Part shown: positions 43,416 through 52,238 of the stretch, in pieces
Position numbering within the stretch: the stretch's first letter is position 1
How the letters are laid out: the number at the start of each line of letters is the position of its first letter
DNA from: Sporosarcina sp. ACRSL
GTDB lineage: Bacteria > Bacillota > Bacilli > Bacillales_A > Planococcaceae
Assembly (NCBI RefSeq): GCF_022346605.1
Contig: NZ_JAKRNT010000005.1
Location: forward strand, 62,001 to 126,000
Length of the DNA: 64,000 nt
Reading direction: 5' to 3'
Notes under the pieces: generated by a model
What the model was told of the DNA's origin: nothing
Database searches by the model: none
What the model saw: the letters and a program-made list of their open reading frames with translations, nothing else
Program-made: the position numbers and the translations under genes

Positions 43416-45077
43416 TTAATCAACGAAAATAATCCGTCCTTTAACTGTTGATTCATGTAAAATATATAATCTGTCATTCGGCTTTAGTTCTTTTGCTGTA
43501 ATGACTTTTCCATTACGGATAATTGTCGCTTGTTCGATATCCATCCGGAAGATGCTGCCGGCTTCCTTCCAAGACATTTGCTGCCAGCGACTGACATTAC
43601 GGACATTTATAACGGCAGGGTACGTTGCTGACACGCTTTCCAGCCTGCCGACGGATACCATAGGGGCAGCCGTATATTGCCAACGCTTATCTTCTATTAA
43701 ATGCAATGCGACAACATTGCCGTCTTTCACATAGAAGTAGCCATATTTACCAGTCTCAAATTTCAAATCCATCTGTGGAATGAGCCGCAGAACGGAATTA
43801 TTCTTATCCTCGACAGCAACCGTATCATTGCTGAATGTGAATGAAGCGGTGGATGCTGCAGTCCAACCATTATTCTTTAGCTCGTACGCATTATTGATCG
43901 TCAATCCGTAATTATTGCTCACAGAACTGATTGAACCGAAATAAATTTGATGATCGACAAGATTCGGGCTGTCCAACCCGTCGTTCGCAATGTGGATTAC
44001 ATTGGCGAAGCGGCTTTTATTCAACCCATCCGTCGCAATAAACGCTGTACCTGCTGCCTGCAACGCAATTGGGTCGACCAATCGTCCGTTCCGAATCAAA
44101 ATGGTGCCATCATGATATTTGAAAATGCCTGATTGACGCAGTCCAACTTCTTTTCGTTTCGTGTTGACCGAAGCGAGCGCTTCATTGAACGTCCGCTCGT
44201 TTTCCTTTTGAATGACCATTCTTTCAATGACTTCCTTGCCGAATTGCTTGATCGTTACGAAATGGACTTCGTTTCCGGCATAATAGCGGAGTCTATCCGG
44301 GCGAATCTGTTCATCGCCGACGTAGATCGGTGTCTTCGTCGAGTACGTATAGCTGCTCGTGCTCTTATATGTACGATCGCGCCAATACCAGTTTTCGAAT
44401 ACCTTTTCATCTTTCAATAGAAGCTTATTGTTCGTCTGGTCGATTCGAAGGATAGTCCCTTTGTACAATCCTTCGATCTTAATGCCTTGTTCGATGATTT
44501 CTACCGTTTCCAGGCGGTTCGTGTCGTATTCTGGCAGTGTGAGCTTCACGCGATCCCCTTCATAGAAGACGCTTAGATCCCGTAACGTCGTCCCTTTGAA
44601 AAACTCAGTCCGATTCGTAATGAAATACGTGCTCTCTCTACCATCATCGCGTTTGACGGTCAGGAATTTCCCATTTCGGTCGATTTGTGTGATCGTAGCA
44701 GTGATCACTTTATCGCGCTTACTTATAGCGGCAGGCTCTGTACCCGTTTTTCCACGCATTGCTTTCACACGGCGTAAATTCACATCCGCCTCGACTTCCA
44801 TCCCAAGCTTGAATGCCTCGATTTTGACTGGGCGGGAATCGACCGTCAAATGGGCGAATTTGTCGATAGTCAAAGTGATTGTACGGCCTTGTGCATTTTT
44901 AATCGTCACTTCTTTTAATCTCTTTTCGGAGCTGTCTTTGTCTAATTGCACGTCCTCATATGTAACGCTGACAAAAGTCCCTTTCACAGGGGCACTCGCT
45001 TCTACGGTGCGACCTGTTGAAAAACTGGTGACGACAAGAATGATGATCGCTAGATGAAGTAAACTCTTTCTGAACAC
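43416..45077 (-). CDS. Large secreted protein of unknown function, in SLH operon
   Basis: 553 residues from GTG 45077 (GGAGG about 7 bases upstream). Signal peptide (1 to about 27). The rest is beta-rich with repeated small barrel-like units of the type VTATITQIDRNGKFLTVKRDDGRESTYF (about 115-145; abridged) and GLYKGTILRIDQTNNKLLL; no known catalytic motif and no SLH domain. First gene of the minus-strand run 45077-39601; the 8-base gap to the next gene implies cotranscription, so it is likely a wall or S-layer-associated partner. Confidence 0.7.
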   Translation of the reverse strand: MFRKSLLHLAIIILVVTSFSTGRTVEASAPVKGTFVSVTYEDVQLDKDSSEKRLKEVTIKNAQGRTITLTIDKFAHLTVDSRPVKIEAFKLGMEVEADVNLRRVKAMRGKTGTEPAAISKRDKVITATITQIDRNGKFLTVKRDDGRESTYFITNRTEFFKGTTLRDLSVFYEGDRVKLTLPEYDTNRLETVEIIEQGIKIEGLYKGTILRIDQTNNKLLLKDEKVFENWYWRDRTYKSTSSYTYSTKTPIYVGDEQIRPDRLRYYAGNEVHFVTIKQFGKEVIERMVIQKENERTFNEALASVNTKRKEVGLRQSGIFKYHDGTILIRNGRLVDPIALQAAGTAFIATDGLNKSRFANVIHIANDGLDSPNLVDHQIYFGSISSVSNNYGLTINNAYELKNNGWTAASTASFTFSNDTVAVEDKNNSVLRLIPQMDLKFETGKYGYFYVKDGNVVALHLIEDKRWQYTAAPMVSVGRLESVSATYPAVINVRNVSRWQQMSWKEAGSIFRMDIEQATIIRNGKVITAKELKPNDRLYILHESTVKGRIIFVD

Positions 45078-45232
45078 GGCTACACCTCCATAAAGTCTAT
45101 TTATTTATCTATCTAGTATATCGGTCGAAAGATGCAGGATGTTAGAAAGGATTGTGTGAAAAAAATGGTATTCTAATTCGAGCGGAAAGAAGTATAATAG
45201 TAGTTATTACTTAATAGAAACGGGGATTTAGT

Positions 45233-46621
45233 TTGCTCAGAAAACAAATGCAGTCACTTATTGCGCTGTTTGCTCTTCTTTTTGTCATGCTGCCGTTCCA
45301 TCAAGTGACTGCGGCAGAGCCGATCAATGAAATTCGTCAGCTTGTGAAGCAATATTATATCGACGACGTCCCTCAGAGCGTTTTGGAAGGAAAAACAGGG
45401 AAAGAGATTACGGATCGCCTTGACGCCCATTCCGTCTATATGTCCAAACAGGAGTATGAAAGTTTCATAAACGGAATTGAGCAGCGCATTGTCGGAATCG
45501 GTGTAGTGCTCGAGGAAAGCAGTGAGGGCATTAAAGTGATTTCCGTCATTACAGATGGCCCTGCATTCAAAGCGGGAATACTTCCTGGCGACGTCATTAC
45601 GCATGTCGACGGTACATCGTTGAAAGGAAAGTCCGTGCAGGCGGCAGTCCCTTTGATTAGTGGAAAAGAGGATACAGTGGTTTCCCTCACAATCAAACGG
45701 GAAAAGACTGATCGGCCTATCCAAATGACAATCCGGCGAGCGGAAATCCATTTGCCGACGGTCGAGTATGAAATGCTTGGCGGGAATATCGGCTATATTC
45801 GGTTAAACAGTTTTGCGACCGACTCCGGCAAAGAAATGGCGAGCGCCATCCAATCACTTGCAGGAGCAGAGGGGTTCATCGTCGATATCCGAAATAACGG
45901 GGGAGGCTATATAACTGCGGCACAAGACATTGCGGGCTTTTTCCCAGGGGTCGAGCAAGCTTTCCAATTACGAGAGAAAAATAAGCAGCCGACTATTTAT
46001 CCTTCCGTCAAGCAGAAGCAGAATATCGATCGCCCCGTTTCGTTGCTCATCAATGAATTCAGTGCCAGCGCATCCGAAATGCTAGCTGTTAACTTGAAAG
46101 AACAACAAGCAGCGCTATTGTATGGAAGGAATTCATACGGAAAAGGGACGATGCAATCGATGTACGCTTTCAATGATGGAAGTGTATTGAAATTGACGAC
46201 TGCCCGTTTTTATTCACCAAAGGGCATTGCTGTAGATAAAGTTGGTGTTGCACCGGACGTGTCAACGCCGGAAAATGAAGAACTGACGACAGCGCATTAT
46301 GATCAGCTTTTGTCGAAGTTAGAAGGATATTCGGCATTCCCTTCATTGGAAAACGTTAAGACGACGAAGACATTTACGGTCAGTTTGACGAAAGAGATGG
46401 ATTGGCGTCAACTTGGAACACATTCAGTCCAATTGATCGAGATTGGTGGAAAAGAGAGCAGTGTCCGACTAGAAGTGAAAAACGGAAAGACAATTGAAGT
46501 GATTCCGAATGCACCCTTACAGTCTGGCAAGGAGTATTTATTGATCATCCACCCTGAGTGGAAAGATAAAAGCGGAAGATCCGTCACAAAAGGAATCTAT
46601 CTACAAGTAACTGTGAAATAA
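45233..46621 (+). CDS. Secreted S41 (C-terminal processing) serine protease with PDZ domain
   Basis: 462 residues from TTG 45233. Signal peptide or N-terminal anchor (1 to about 27, ends TAA), short N-terminal helices, PDZ domain (about 90-165; GIGVVLEESSEGIKVI, GPAFKAGILPGDVITHVDG), and S41 protease core (about 170-355). Predicted catalytic pair: Ser279 in NEFSASASEM and Lys304 in SYGKGTMQ, with the 25-residue spacing known from CtpB. A C-terminal beta domain (about 375-462) resembles a Big_5-type Ig-like domain. It may process wall or spore-envelope proteins. Divergent from the SLH operon, suggesting a link to it. Confidence 0.88.
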   Translation: MLRKQMQSLIALFALLFVMLPFHQVTAAEPINEIRQLVKQYYIDDVPQSVLEGKTGKEITDRLDAHSVYMSKQEYESFINGIEQRIVGIGVVLEESSEGIKVISVITDGPAFKAGILPGDVITHVDGTSLKGKSVQAAVPLISGKEDTVVSLTIKREKTDRPIQMTIRRAEIHLPTVEYEMLGGNIGYIRLNSFATDSGKEMASAIQSLAGAEGFIVDIRNNGGGYITAAQDIAGFFPGVEQAFQLREKNKQPTIYPSVKQKQNIDRPVSLLINEFSASASEMLAVNLKEQQAALLYGRNSYGKGTMQSMYAFNDGSVLKLTTARFYSPKGIAVDKVGVAPDVSTPENEELTTAHYDQLLSKLEGYSAFPSLENVKTTKTFTVSLTKEMDWRQLGTHSVQLIEIGGKESSVRLEVKNGKTIEVIPNAPLQSGKEYLLIIHPEWKDKSGRSVTKGIYLQVTVK

Positions 46622-46630
46622 GATAAAAAG

Positions 46631-46673
46631 AAAGAGAGCTTGTCCGTCAATGAATGGAGGGGCTCTCTTTTTT
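46631..46673. terminator. Bidirectional terminator shared by the S41 protease and sda
   Basis: AAAGAGAGC pairs with GCTCTCTTT, with T6 on the plus side and a T-rich side on the minus strand. The stop codon of sda lies within the loop, so the terminator and the sda 3' end overlap. Confidence 0.85.
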
Positions 46674-46826
46674 AATGTAGCAGAAATCAGAATCTCGGTG
46701 AGCGAATTGTAAGGAACGGCGGCGTTTAATTTCTTTTTCCAAAAGACTAATGAATTGTGGACAAAGGTTCAGCGCAATTGCTTTTTTGTACGAGTCGATT
46801 AGAAAATCATCCGGTATTTTTAACAA
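46647..46826 (-). CDS. sda: Sporulation histidine kinase inhibitor Sda
   Basis: Small checkpoint protein that binds the KinA-type sporulation kinase and blocks phosphate flow to Spo0A when replication is disturbed. The frame opens at ATG 46847, but AGGAGG (46841-46836) lies inside that extension and is 9 bases before TTG 46826, so TTG is the likely start, giving 59 residues. The hairpin of helices ...IPDDFLIDSYKKAIALNL and FISLLEKEIKRR matches Sda (known forms about 46-52 residues, with LSDELLIESY and LIENEIKRRS). The last 12 residues are an extension partly encoded by the terminator stem. DnaA boxes lie just upstream, as in B. subtilis. Confidence 0.88.
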   Translation of the reverse strand: MLKIPDDFLIDSYKKAIALNLCPQFISLLEKEIKRRRSLQFAHRDSDFCYIKKESPSIH

Positions 46827-46927
46827 TTTCTTTCTCCTCCTTGTCATTCATTTCTACCTGTTTGCATACGATAGTAGTTTTGCTGTTTTTACCTTACCAA
46901 AAAATCATTTTAAGAACAATCGTTCCG

Positions 46928-47025
46928 ATATCCACAGTTAACCGTGGATAAGTTGTGGTTAACTTGTTTGTAAGCCGCATAAGTCAAGGGGGGTGTAGTG
47001 GAAAACGTGGACAAAGTTATCCACA
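46928..47025. promoter_or_regulatory. Cluster of DnaA boxes upstream of sda
   Basis: Perfect TTATCCACA at 47017-47025; TTATCCACG on the minus strand (46951-46943); one-mismatch ATATCCACA (46928-46936) and TTAACCACA (minus, 46962-46954); and a two-mismatch TTGTCCACG (minus, 47014-47006). Five sites in 98 bases, about 100 bases before sda. DnaA control of sda is established in B. subtilis, so the same logic is likely here. Confidence 0.8.
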
Positions 47026-47076
47026 GACAGGAGAAAGCTCGAAAATTGTCGAAAGATTTTTCTGAAGATGAACTAT

Positions 47077-47268
47077 CAATTACGCCTTGGCGTAATTGTG
47101 TCCGGATTTTTATCGAGCTAGCTCGATAAACTCCTCTTGAAAATCCGTGACATCCGCCGGAGGCTTTTACTTAATTCAGCCGGGGGTTGAATTCAAACTG
47201 TATCTTAGAGAATTCTGCATTCATCCCACCACTTATGGGAGCGGAGGTAATCAGCTGGATTAAGTAAA
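47077..47268. repeat. Hairpin-rich 190-bp intergenic element
   Basis: CAATTACGCC/GGCGTAATTG (47077-47086, 47089-47098); CGGATTTT/AAAATCCG (47103-47110, 47140-47147) enclosing the perfect palindrome ATCGAGCTAGCTCGAT (47112-47127); then CTTTTACTTAATTCAGC pairing imperfectly with CAGCTGGATTAAGTAAA (47164-47180, 47252-47268). No reading frame. It occupies the gap between the sda regulatory region and glcD (47379); the rest of 47269-47379 holds only a weak glcD RBS (TTAGGAGGAGG, 47363-47373). Confidence 0.7.
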
Positions 47269-47379
47269 TATGAATTTTCATTGAGAATTTCTTAGAATTC
47301 CCATACTATTAACTTAAAAACATTATTGGGAGAGGGAAAATGTCTATGATGAAATCGGAGTTTAGGAGGAGGCTGCTTT

Positions 47380-48792
47380 ATGGATGAGCATGTAAAAGAA
47401 CGATTGATTGCCATTACGGGTAGTGCTCATGCAAGAAGTTCGACAGCGCAAAAATTGGCTTATTCCTATGACGCGACGGCCAATTTTCAGGCGTTGCCGG
47501 ATTTGGTCCTTTCGCCCGCTTCCATTGAGGAAATCCAAGAGGTTGTAAAAGTTTGTGCCGAATATAAAGTTCCAATCATTTCCCGCGGTTCCGGGACAAA
47601 TCTTGCGGCAGGAACGACACCGACTTCTGGGGGAGTCGTTGTTTTATTCAACCGGATGAACCGGATTTTGGAGCTGGATGAAGAGAATCTGACATTGACG
47701 GTCCAGCCAGGCGTCATTACACAAATGATCAATGAAAGGGTTGCAGAAAAGGGATTGTTCTACCCGCCTGATCCAAGTTCAATGAGCATTTCGACGATTG
47801 GCGGGAATGTGAGTGAGAATTCCGGAGGCTTGCGAGGGTTGAAATATGGCGTCACCCGCGATTACGTGAAAGCGCTTAAAATTGTCCTACCAAACGGTGA
47901 ATTGTTGACGACAGGCGGGAAACTCGCAAAGGATGTGGCGGGTTATGATCTGACAAGTTTATTCGTCGGTTCGGAAGGGACGCTTGGAATCATTGTAGAG
48001 ATCACATTAGGTCTCATTCCCGCACCTGAGACAAAAAAGACGCTACTCGTATTTTACGACACTCTCGAAAAGGCCGCACAGACAGTTTCTTCGATTATTG
48101 CAGCGAAAATCGTTCCCGCGACACTGGAGTTCATGGATCAAGGAACGATTGAAGCAGTTGAAGAATTTATGAAAATCGGCTTGCCAACGAATTGCGAAGC
48201 GATGCTTCTCATTGAACAGGATGGAGATCCGGCTGTTGTCGAAAGAGATATGGAACTTGTCCACAAGCTTTGCATGGAGCACGGTGCAACGTCAACACAG
48301 ATGGCGCAATCGGCGGAAGAGGCAGCTCGGTTGAGCATTGCGCGCAGAGTCGCGCTGTCCGCACTCGCAAGAAAACGGCCAACAACAATTCTTGAGGATG
48401 CTACTGTCCCGCGCTCTGAAATTGCGAAGATGGTGAAAGCTGTCCAGGAAATTGCTGCTAAATACGATCTGCTTATTTGTACATTTGGACACGCGGGAGA
48501 CGGGAACTTGCATCCGACAATCTTGACCGATGTAAGGGATGAAGCGGAAATGGCGAGGGTGGAAATGGCGTTCGCGGAGATTTTTGACCATGCTATTAAA
48601 CTCGGCGGTACGATTACGGGCGAACATGGGGTTGGTGAAATGAAAGCGCCTTATTTGGAATGGAAAATCGGCAAAGCAGGAATCGACACGATGAAAGCGA
48701 TCAAGCTGGCGATTGATCCCCTCAACATTATGAACCCAGGGAAAATATTCGCCAAGTCGGTGAAGAAAAGGGTCGTGGTGCATAATGAGTAA
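47380..48792 (+). CDS. glcD: Glycolate/D-lactate oxidase FAD subunit
   Basis: Oxidises glycolate (or another 2-hydroxyacid) to glyoxylate, passing electrons to the iron-sulfur subunit; cytoplasmic face of the membrane. 470 residues. PCMH-type FAD-binding domain (about 30-215; ISRGSGTNLAAGTTPTSGGVV, PPDPSS, SIGGNVSENSGGLRGLKYG-like TIGGNVSENSGGLRG) and an FAD-oxidase C-terminal domain (about 215-460; FGHAGDGNLHPTI, GEHGVGEMK). RBS AGGAGGAGG 6 bases upstream. No glcE is present, as in most Bacillales. Overlaps glcF by 8 bases. Confidence 0.92.
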   Translation: MDEHVKERLIAITGSAHARSSTAQKLAYSYDATANFQALPDLVLSPASIEEIQEVVKVCAEYKVPIISRGSGTNLAAGTTPTSGGVVVLFNRMNRILELDEENLTLTVQPGVITQMINERVAEKGLFYPPDPSSMSISTIGGNVSENSGGLRGLKYGVTRDYVKALKIVLPNGELLTTGGKLAKDVAGYDLTSLFVGSEGTLGIIVEITLGLIPAPETKKTLLVFYDTLEKAAQTVSSIIAAKIVPATLEFMDQGTIEAVEEFMKIGLPTNCEAMLLIEQDGDPAVVERDMELVHKLCMEHGATSTQMAQSAEEAARLSIARRVALSALARKRPTTILEDATVPRSEIAKMVKAVQEIAAKYDLLICTFGHAGDGNLHPTILTDVRDEAEMARVEMAFAEIFDHAIKLGGTITGEHGVGEMKAPYLEWKIGKAGIDTMKAIKLAIDPLNIMNPGKIFAKSVKKRVVVHNE

Positions 48793-50113
48793 CGCCCAGG
48801 CTGAACTGATCCGGCAATCATTCGTCACCCATGTCGATGAAAACAGGCTAATGGATTGCATGCGTTGCGGCTTCTGTCTGCCAGCCTGTCCGACGTACAT
48901 TCATTCTGATTATGACGAAACCCAGTCGCCTCGCGGAAGGATTGCACTTATGAAAGCTGTACGTGACGGGGTTGTCGAATGGGACGGCTCCATTGAAGAG
49001 GCTTTCGATCTCTGTCTCGGTTGCAGGGCGTGTGAGCCTGCGTGTCCTGCGGGTGTCCAATACGGGACGCTCATCGAGGAGACGCGGGAAGCGGTCCTTT
49101 CGGTCAAATCGCTTTCATTGAAAGAGAAGGCAGTCCGGAAAGGGGCATTCGACCATCTTTTCGCTGATCAACGGAAAATGAAGACTGCCGTGAAACTCGT
49201 AACGTTTTATCAAAAATCCGGTTTGCAAAAAGTCGTTCGGAAAGTCGGATTCATGGAGCTATTCCCGCCTTTTATGAAAGATATGGAAAAGTCGCTGCCC
49301 ACGCCGCCAAAAAAGAGACGGGAGCAACTGCCACCGACCGAAAAGAAAACAACGGTTGCCTTTTTTTCCGGCTGCCTCATGGATACGATATTCCAGGAGA
49401 CAAACCGGAATACAATCGACTTGTTGAACCTGCTTGGCTGCGAGGTCATCATACCGAAAGGGCAGCAATGTTGCGGAGCTCTTCAAGGGCATAGTGGAGA
49501 AATGGAGCGAGCAAGACGGAACGCGAAAGTGAATCTCGAAGCGTTCGATCTCGATGGAATCGACTACATCGTCAACAATGCTGGCGGTTGTGGCGCGTTC
49601 CTATCTGAATATGACCGACTGTTCGATCGGGATACAGAATTGCATGTATTGGCTCGGCGCTTTGTCGAAAAACAGATTGATATTTCCTCGCTTCTCGTGA
49701 AACTCGGCATCGTTGAAGAGTTGTTGAAGCAACCGAAAACGGAGGCTACAGAAATCGTCACCTATCAGGATTCCTGCCATTTACGAAATGTCAATCGGGT
49801 GAAGGACGAGCCGAGGGACATGTTAAAAGCGGTTTCCAATAGTCTGTTTGTGGAATTGCCCGACGCACATTTATGTTGCGGTTCCGCCGGTGTCTATAAT
49901 TTACTTCAACCAGAAATGGCTTCACGGATTCTCGGTTCGAAAATGGAAGAGGTGAAACGGATTCAAGCAACGACGATCATTACGACGAACCCAGGATGTT
50001 TACTTCAAATGAAGGTTGGCGTAGAAAGGGAAGGCTTGTCCGGAGCCACCCGCGCCATGCACGTAGTCGATTTTATTCACGAAAAACTAATGGGATCAAA
50101 TGGAGGGAAATGA
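48785..50113 (+). CDS. glcF: Glycolate oxidase iron-sulfur subunit
   Basis: Electron-transfer partner of GlcD; 442 residues. Two 4Fe-4S motifs, CMRCGFCLPACPTY (near 20) and CLGCRACEPACPAG (near 78), followed by two CCG domains (QQCCGALQGHSGE near 228, CHLRNVNRV and LCCGSAGVYN near 345-365). Couples to quinone or other acceptors in related enzymes. Its ATG overlaps the glcD stop. Confidence 0.93.
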   Translation: MSNAQAELIRQSFVTHVDENRLMDCMRCGFCLPACPTYIHSDYDETQSPRGRIALMKAVRDGVVEWDGSIEEAFDLCLGCRACEPACPAGVQYGTLIEETREAVLSVKSLSLKEKAVRKGAFDHLFADQRKMKTAVKLVTFYQKSGLQKVVRKVGFMELFPPFMKDMEKSLPTPPKKRREQLPPTEKKTTVAFFSGCLMDTIFQETNRNTIDLLNLLGCEVIIPKGQQCCGALQGHSGEMERARRNAKVNLEAFDLDGIDYIVNNAGGCGAFLSEYDRLFDRDTELHVLARRFVEKQIDISSLLVKLGIVEELLKQPKTEATEIVTYQDSCHLRNVNRVKDEPRDMLKAVSNSLFVELPDAHLCCGSAGVYNLLQPEMASRILGSKMEEVKRIQATTIITTNPGCLLQMKVGVEREGLSGATRAMHVVDFIHEKLMGSNGGK

Positions 50114-50151
50114 CCAAGTAGAAGGGATGGACGTGAAAAGGAGGGAATCCA

Positions 50152-51126
50152 TTGAAAGTATTGCAAATAGCGACAAACATCATTTCAAAATATTTACCGA
50201 TTTGGATTGTCCTTTTATCCGTAATTGCGTACTTAGCTCCTGAGCTCTTCATTCACATCCGTGGATTGACAGGCGCCGCACTTGGAACCATCTTTCTCCT
50301 GATGGGCTTGTCGTTGTCGACAGATAAATTGATAGCGATCATTAAAAATCCGAAATTTGCATGTATCGGCGTTTTCTTGAAGTGGACTTTGAACATCGTT
50401 GTTGCGATTGGAATTGCTTATTTGTTTTTCAGGGACGAAGCAGAAATTGCGACGGGTATTATCTTATCAGGTACTGTACCGAGTGGTACGTCCGCCAATA
50501 TTTACACGTTCATGGCAGGCGGAGAAGTGGCTTTGAGCATCACGATGGCGACGATGGATACATTCATATCACCTGTTTTAACGCCTACGCTCGTGCAAGT
50601 GTTTGCGGGAAAATTAATCCCGATTGCATTTTGGCCGCTCTTTCTCAATATTATTTACATCGTGTTCCTCCCATTGTTGGCAGGATTGTTCATCCAATGG
50701 AAATGGACGAAAAGGGTAGAGGTCATCAAACCGTATACATCGGTCCTCTCCCAGCTCGCCTTGTTTATCGTCATTTTGTCGGTCATTTCAAGCGCACAAC
50801 AATCTTTACAGCAAAATCTATCGGTGCTTCCGCTCGTTTTTGCAGCGGGGGTATTTCAAGTATGCATCCCGATGGTAGGAGGCTATATCATTTCGAAGTT
50901 ATTAAAAGTAGCGGAACCGAACGCGCGCGCCATCCTGTTTCATACAGGCATTTGCAATACTGCACTTGCCGCAACACTTGCAATGGAGCACGTTAGCTCA
51001 CTCGCAGCGGTGCCAGCCGTCGCCAACATGGTCATCAATTTGACAGTCGGCGCACTCGCCGCAAGCCTGTTTGAGAATAAATTCAAAATATCAGAGCGAG
51101 ACAATCGGATTGCCGCAAGTGAATAA
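50152..51126 (+). CDS. Bile acid:Na+ symporter (BASS) family transporter
   Basis: Membrane transporter with about ten TM segments; 324 residues. TTG 50152 is 6 bases after AAAGGAGGG. Family features: LGTIFLLMGLSLSTDKL, GIILSGTVPSGTSANIYTFMAGGEVALSI (substrate-binding crossing motif), and FHTGICNTALAATLA. In bacteria the group carries organic anions such as ketopantoate (PanS) rather than bile acids. Located 38 bases after glcF, so it might move glycolate or a related 2-hydroxyacid; that link is inference. Confidence 0.85.
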   Translation: MKVLQIATNIISKYLPIWIVLLSVIAYLAPELFIHIRGLTGAALGTIFLLMGLSLSTDKLIAIIKNPKFACIGVFLKWTLNIVVAIGIAYLFFRDEAEIATGIILSGTVPSGTSANIYTFMAGGEVALSITMATMDTFISPVLTPTLVQVFAGKLIPIAFWPLFLNIIYIVFLPLLAGLFIQWKWTKRVEVIKPYTSVLSQLALFIVILSVISSAQQSLQQNLSVLPLVFAAGVFQVCIPMVGGYIISKLLKVAEPNARAILFHTGICNTALAATLAMEHVSSLAAVPAVANMVINLTVGALAASLFENKFKISERDNRIAASE

Positions 51127-51229
51127 AGTCGAAGGCCGCTTGAGTAATTACCATTGAAATTGACACGATGGTGTATGTAGCCCCTAGATAGTTCATACGT
51201 TAAAGTATTAGCTCTCAGGGGGTTGCACG

Positions 51230-51769
51230 TTGAAAAAGACAATGAACGTAGTGTCGGTCATTTTACTATTACTCATGACGACAGCTTGCGGCGGGAATAC
51301 ACTAGCGGACCAAGCTGCACTAACGCCGAAAGATGCTGTCGAATTGACAATCGCATGGATAGGAACGGAAACAATTATTCAGGCTGGCGGGTTGTATAAG
51401 GAAGGCGAGTACCAAACATTTGCAAGTAAAGGCTTGGAATACCGCTATTTGGCAGCACATTTGGATTCCAAGAAGAAATTGAGAGCGGAACTGCAGAAGC
51501 ACGTGACGAAGAAGAAAGTGAAACGGTTCATGAAAGAAAACGGAATCAAGAAATTCCATGGAAAATTGGCATCGCCTGTGACGGAACCAGATTCCGAATC
51601 GCTATTGTTATGGGACATTGCGACAGCAAAAGAACTAAAATCGAAAAAGGGCAAGAAGACATTCGAACTTACCGTCCCGATCGGTGACACGCGAACAGCC
51701 GAAACATTTCTCGTCAGCTTCGTTCACGTGAAGAAATCTGGCTGGCGAATCGACAAATTCAACGAATAG
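51230..51769 (+). CDS. IseA-like lipoprotein (DL-endopeptidase inhibitor family)
   Basis: 179 residues. Signal with lipobox MTTAC (Cys near 20). The rest (ALTPKDAVELTIAWIG, YRYLAAHLDSKKKL, SLLLWDIATAKELK, ELTVPIGDTRTAE, VHVKKSGWRIDKF) recalls B. subtilis IseA/YoeB, which inhibits cell-wall DL-endopeptidases during growth. IseA itself is secreted rather than lipid-anchored, so this would be a membrane-bound variant. TTG 51230 after AGGGGGTTG. Confidence 0.6.
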   Translation: MKKTMNVVSVILLLLMTTACGGNTLADQAALTPKDAVELTIAWIGTETIIQAGGLYKEGEYQTFASKGLEYRYLAAHLDSKKKLRAELQKHVTKKKVKRFMKENGIKKFHGKLASPVTEPDSESLLLWDIATAKELKSKKGKKTFELTVPIGDTRTAETFLVSFVHVKKSGWRIDKFNE

Positions 51770-51823
51770 GCAGGGGCACTACTTTCTTTATTTTTTTATG
51801 AAACACGCATATATCCTTAGAGT

Positions 51824-51891
51824 GACGCATGACCCCCTCGAAAAGCGTAGAAAAAACGTATGCGCATTTGAGGTGGGAATGCGTCTTTTTT
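51824..51891 (+). terminator. Terminator-like hairpin downstream of the IseA-like gene
   Basis: GACGCAT (51824-51830) pairs with ATGCGTC (51879-51885); inside, CCCCCTC pairs with GAGGTGGG; T7 follows. Note ACGCAT also at 51805, exactly 20 bases earlier. The rest of the 469-base gap (51892-52122) is AT-rich with no recognised feature. Confidence 0.65.
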
Positions 51892-52122
51892 GTTTGTTCA
51901 TTTATCTACGAGAATGGTAAAGGAATCTTCATTCACCTTCTTTGTTTAACCTATTTACTTCCATTTAAACTTTGAAACTATTCTTGGTTACGTCCTTGGT
52001 CAAGAAATTCAAAAAAATATTTTTAAAATGTCATAATTGGTTTAATATGCAATATATCGCGGATGTAAGCGGATACAAAATTAAACATAATTCTTAATTG
52101 AACAATAATTATAAAAAGACTG

Positions 52123-52151
52123 TTGACGTGGGCCGATATCCGATATATGAT
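52123..52151 (+). promoter_or_regulatory. Sigma-A promoter of ilvD
   Basis: TTGACG (52123-52128), 17-base spacer, TATGAT (52146-52151), 88 bases before ilvD. The spacer holds the direct repeat CCGATAT-CCGATAT, a possible operator. Confidence 0.65.
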
Positions 52152-52238
52152 AGCAACAATCTATTTAGATATGTGATTCATTTCACATAATTCATCTAGC
52201 ACGAACGCTCTTGGATGATTTGATTAGGAGAGATTGCA

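Noticed and set aside
46928..47025. Chromosomal replication origin
   Set aside because: DnaA boxes are present, but there is no dnaA, dnaN or AT-rich unwinding region next to them, and control of sda explains them.
51950..52140. CodY box upstream of ilvD
   Set aside because: AT-rich words such as AATTCAAAAAAATAT have too many mismatches to the AATTTTCWGAAAATT consensus to be claimed by eye.
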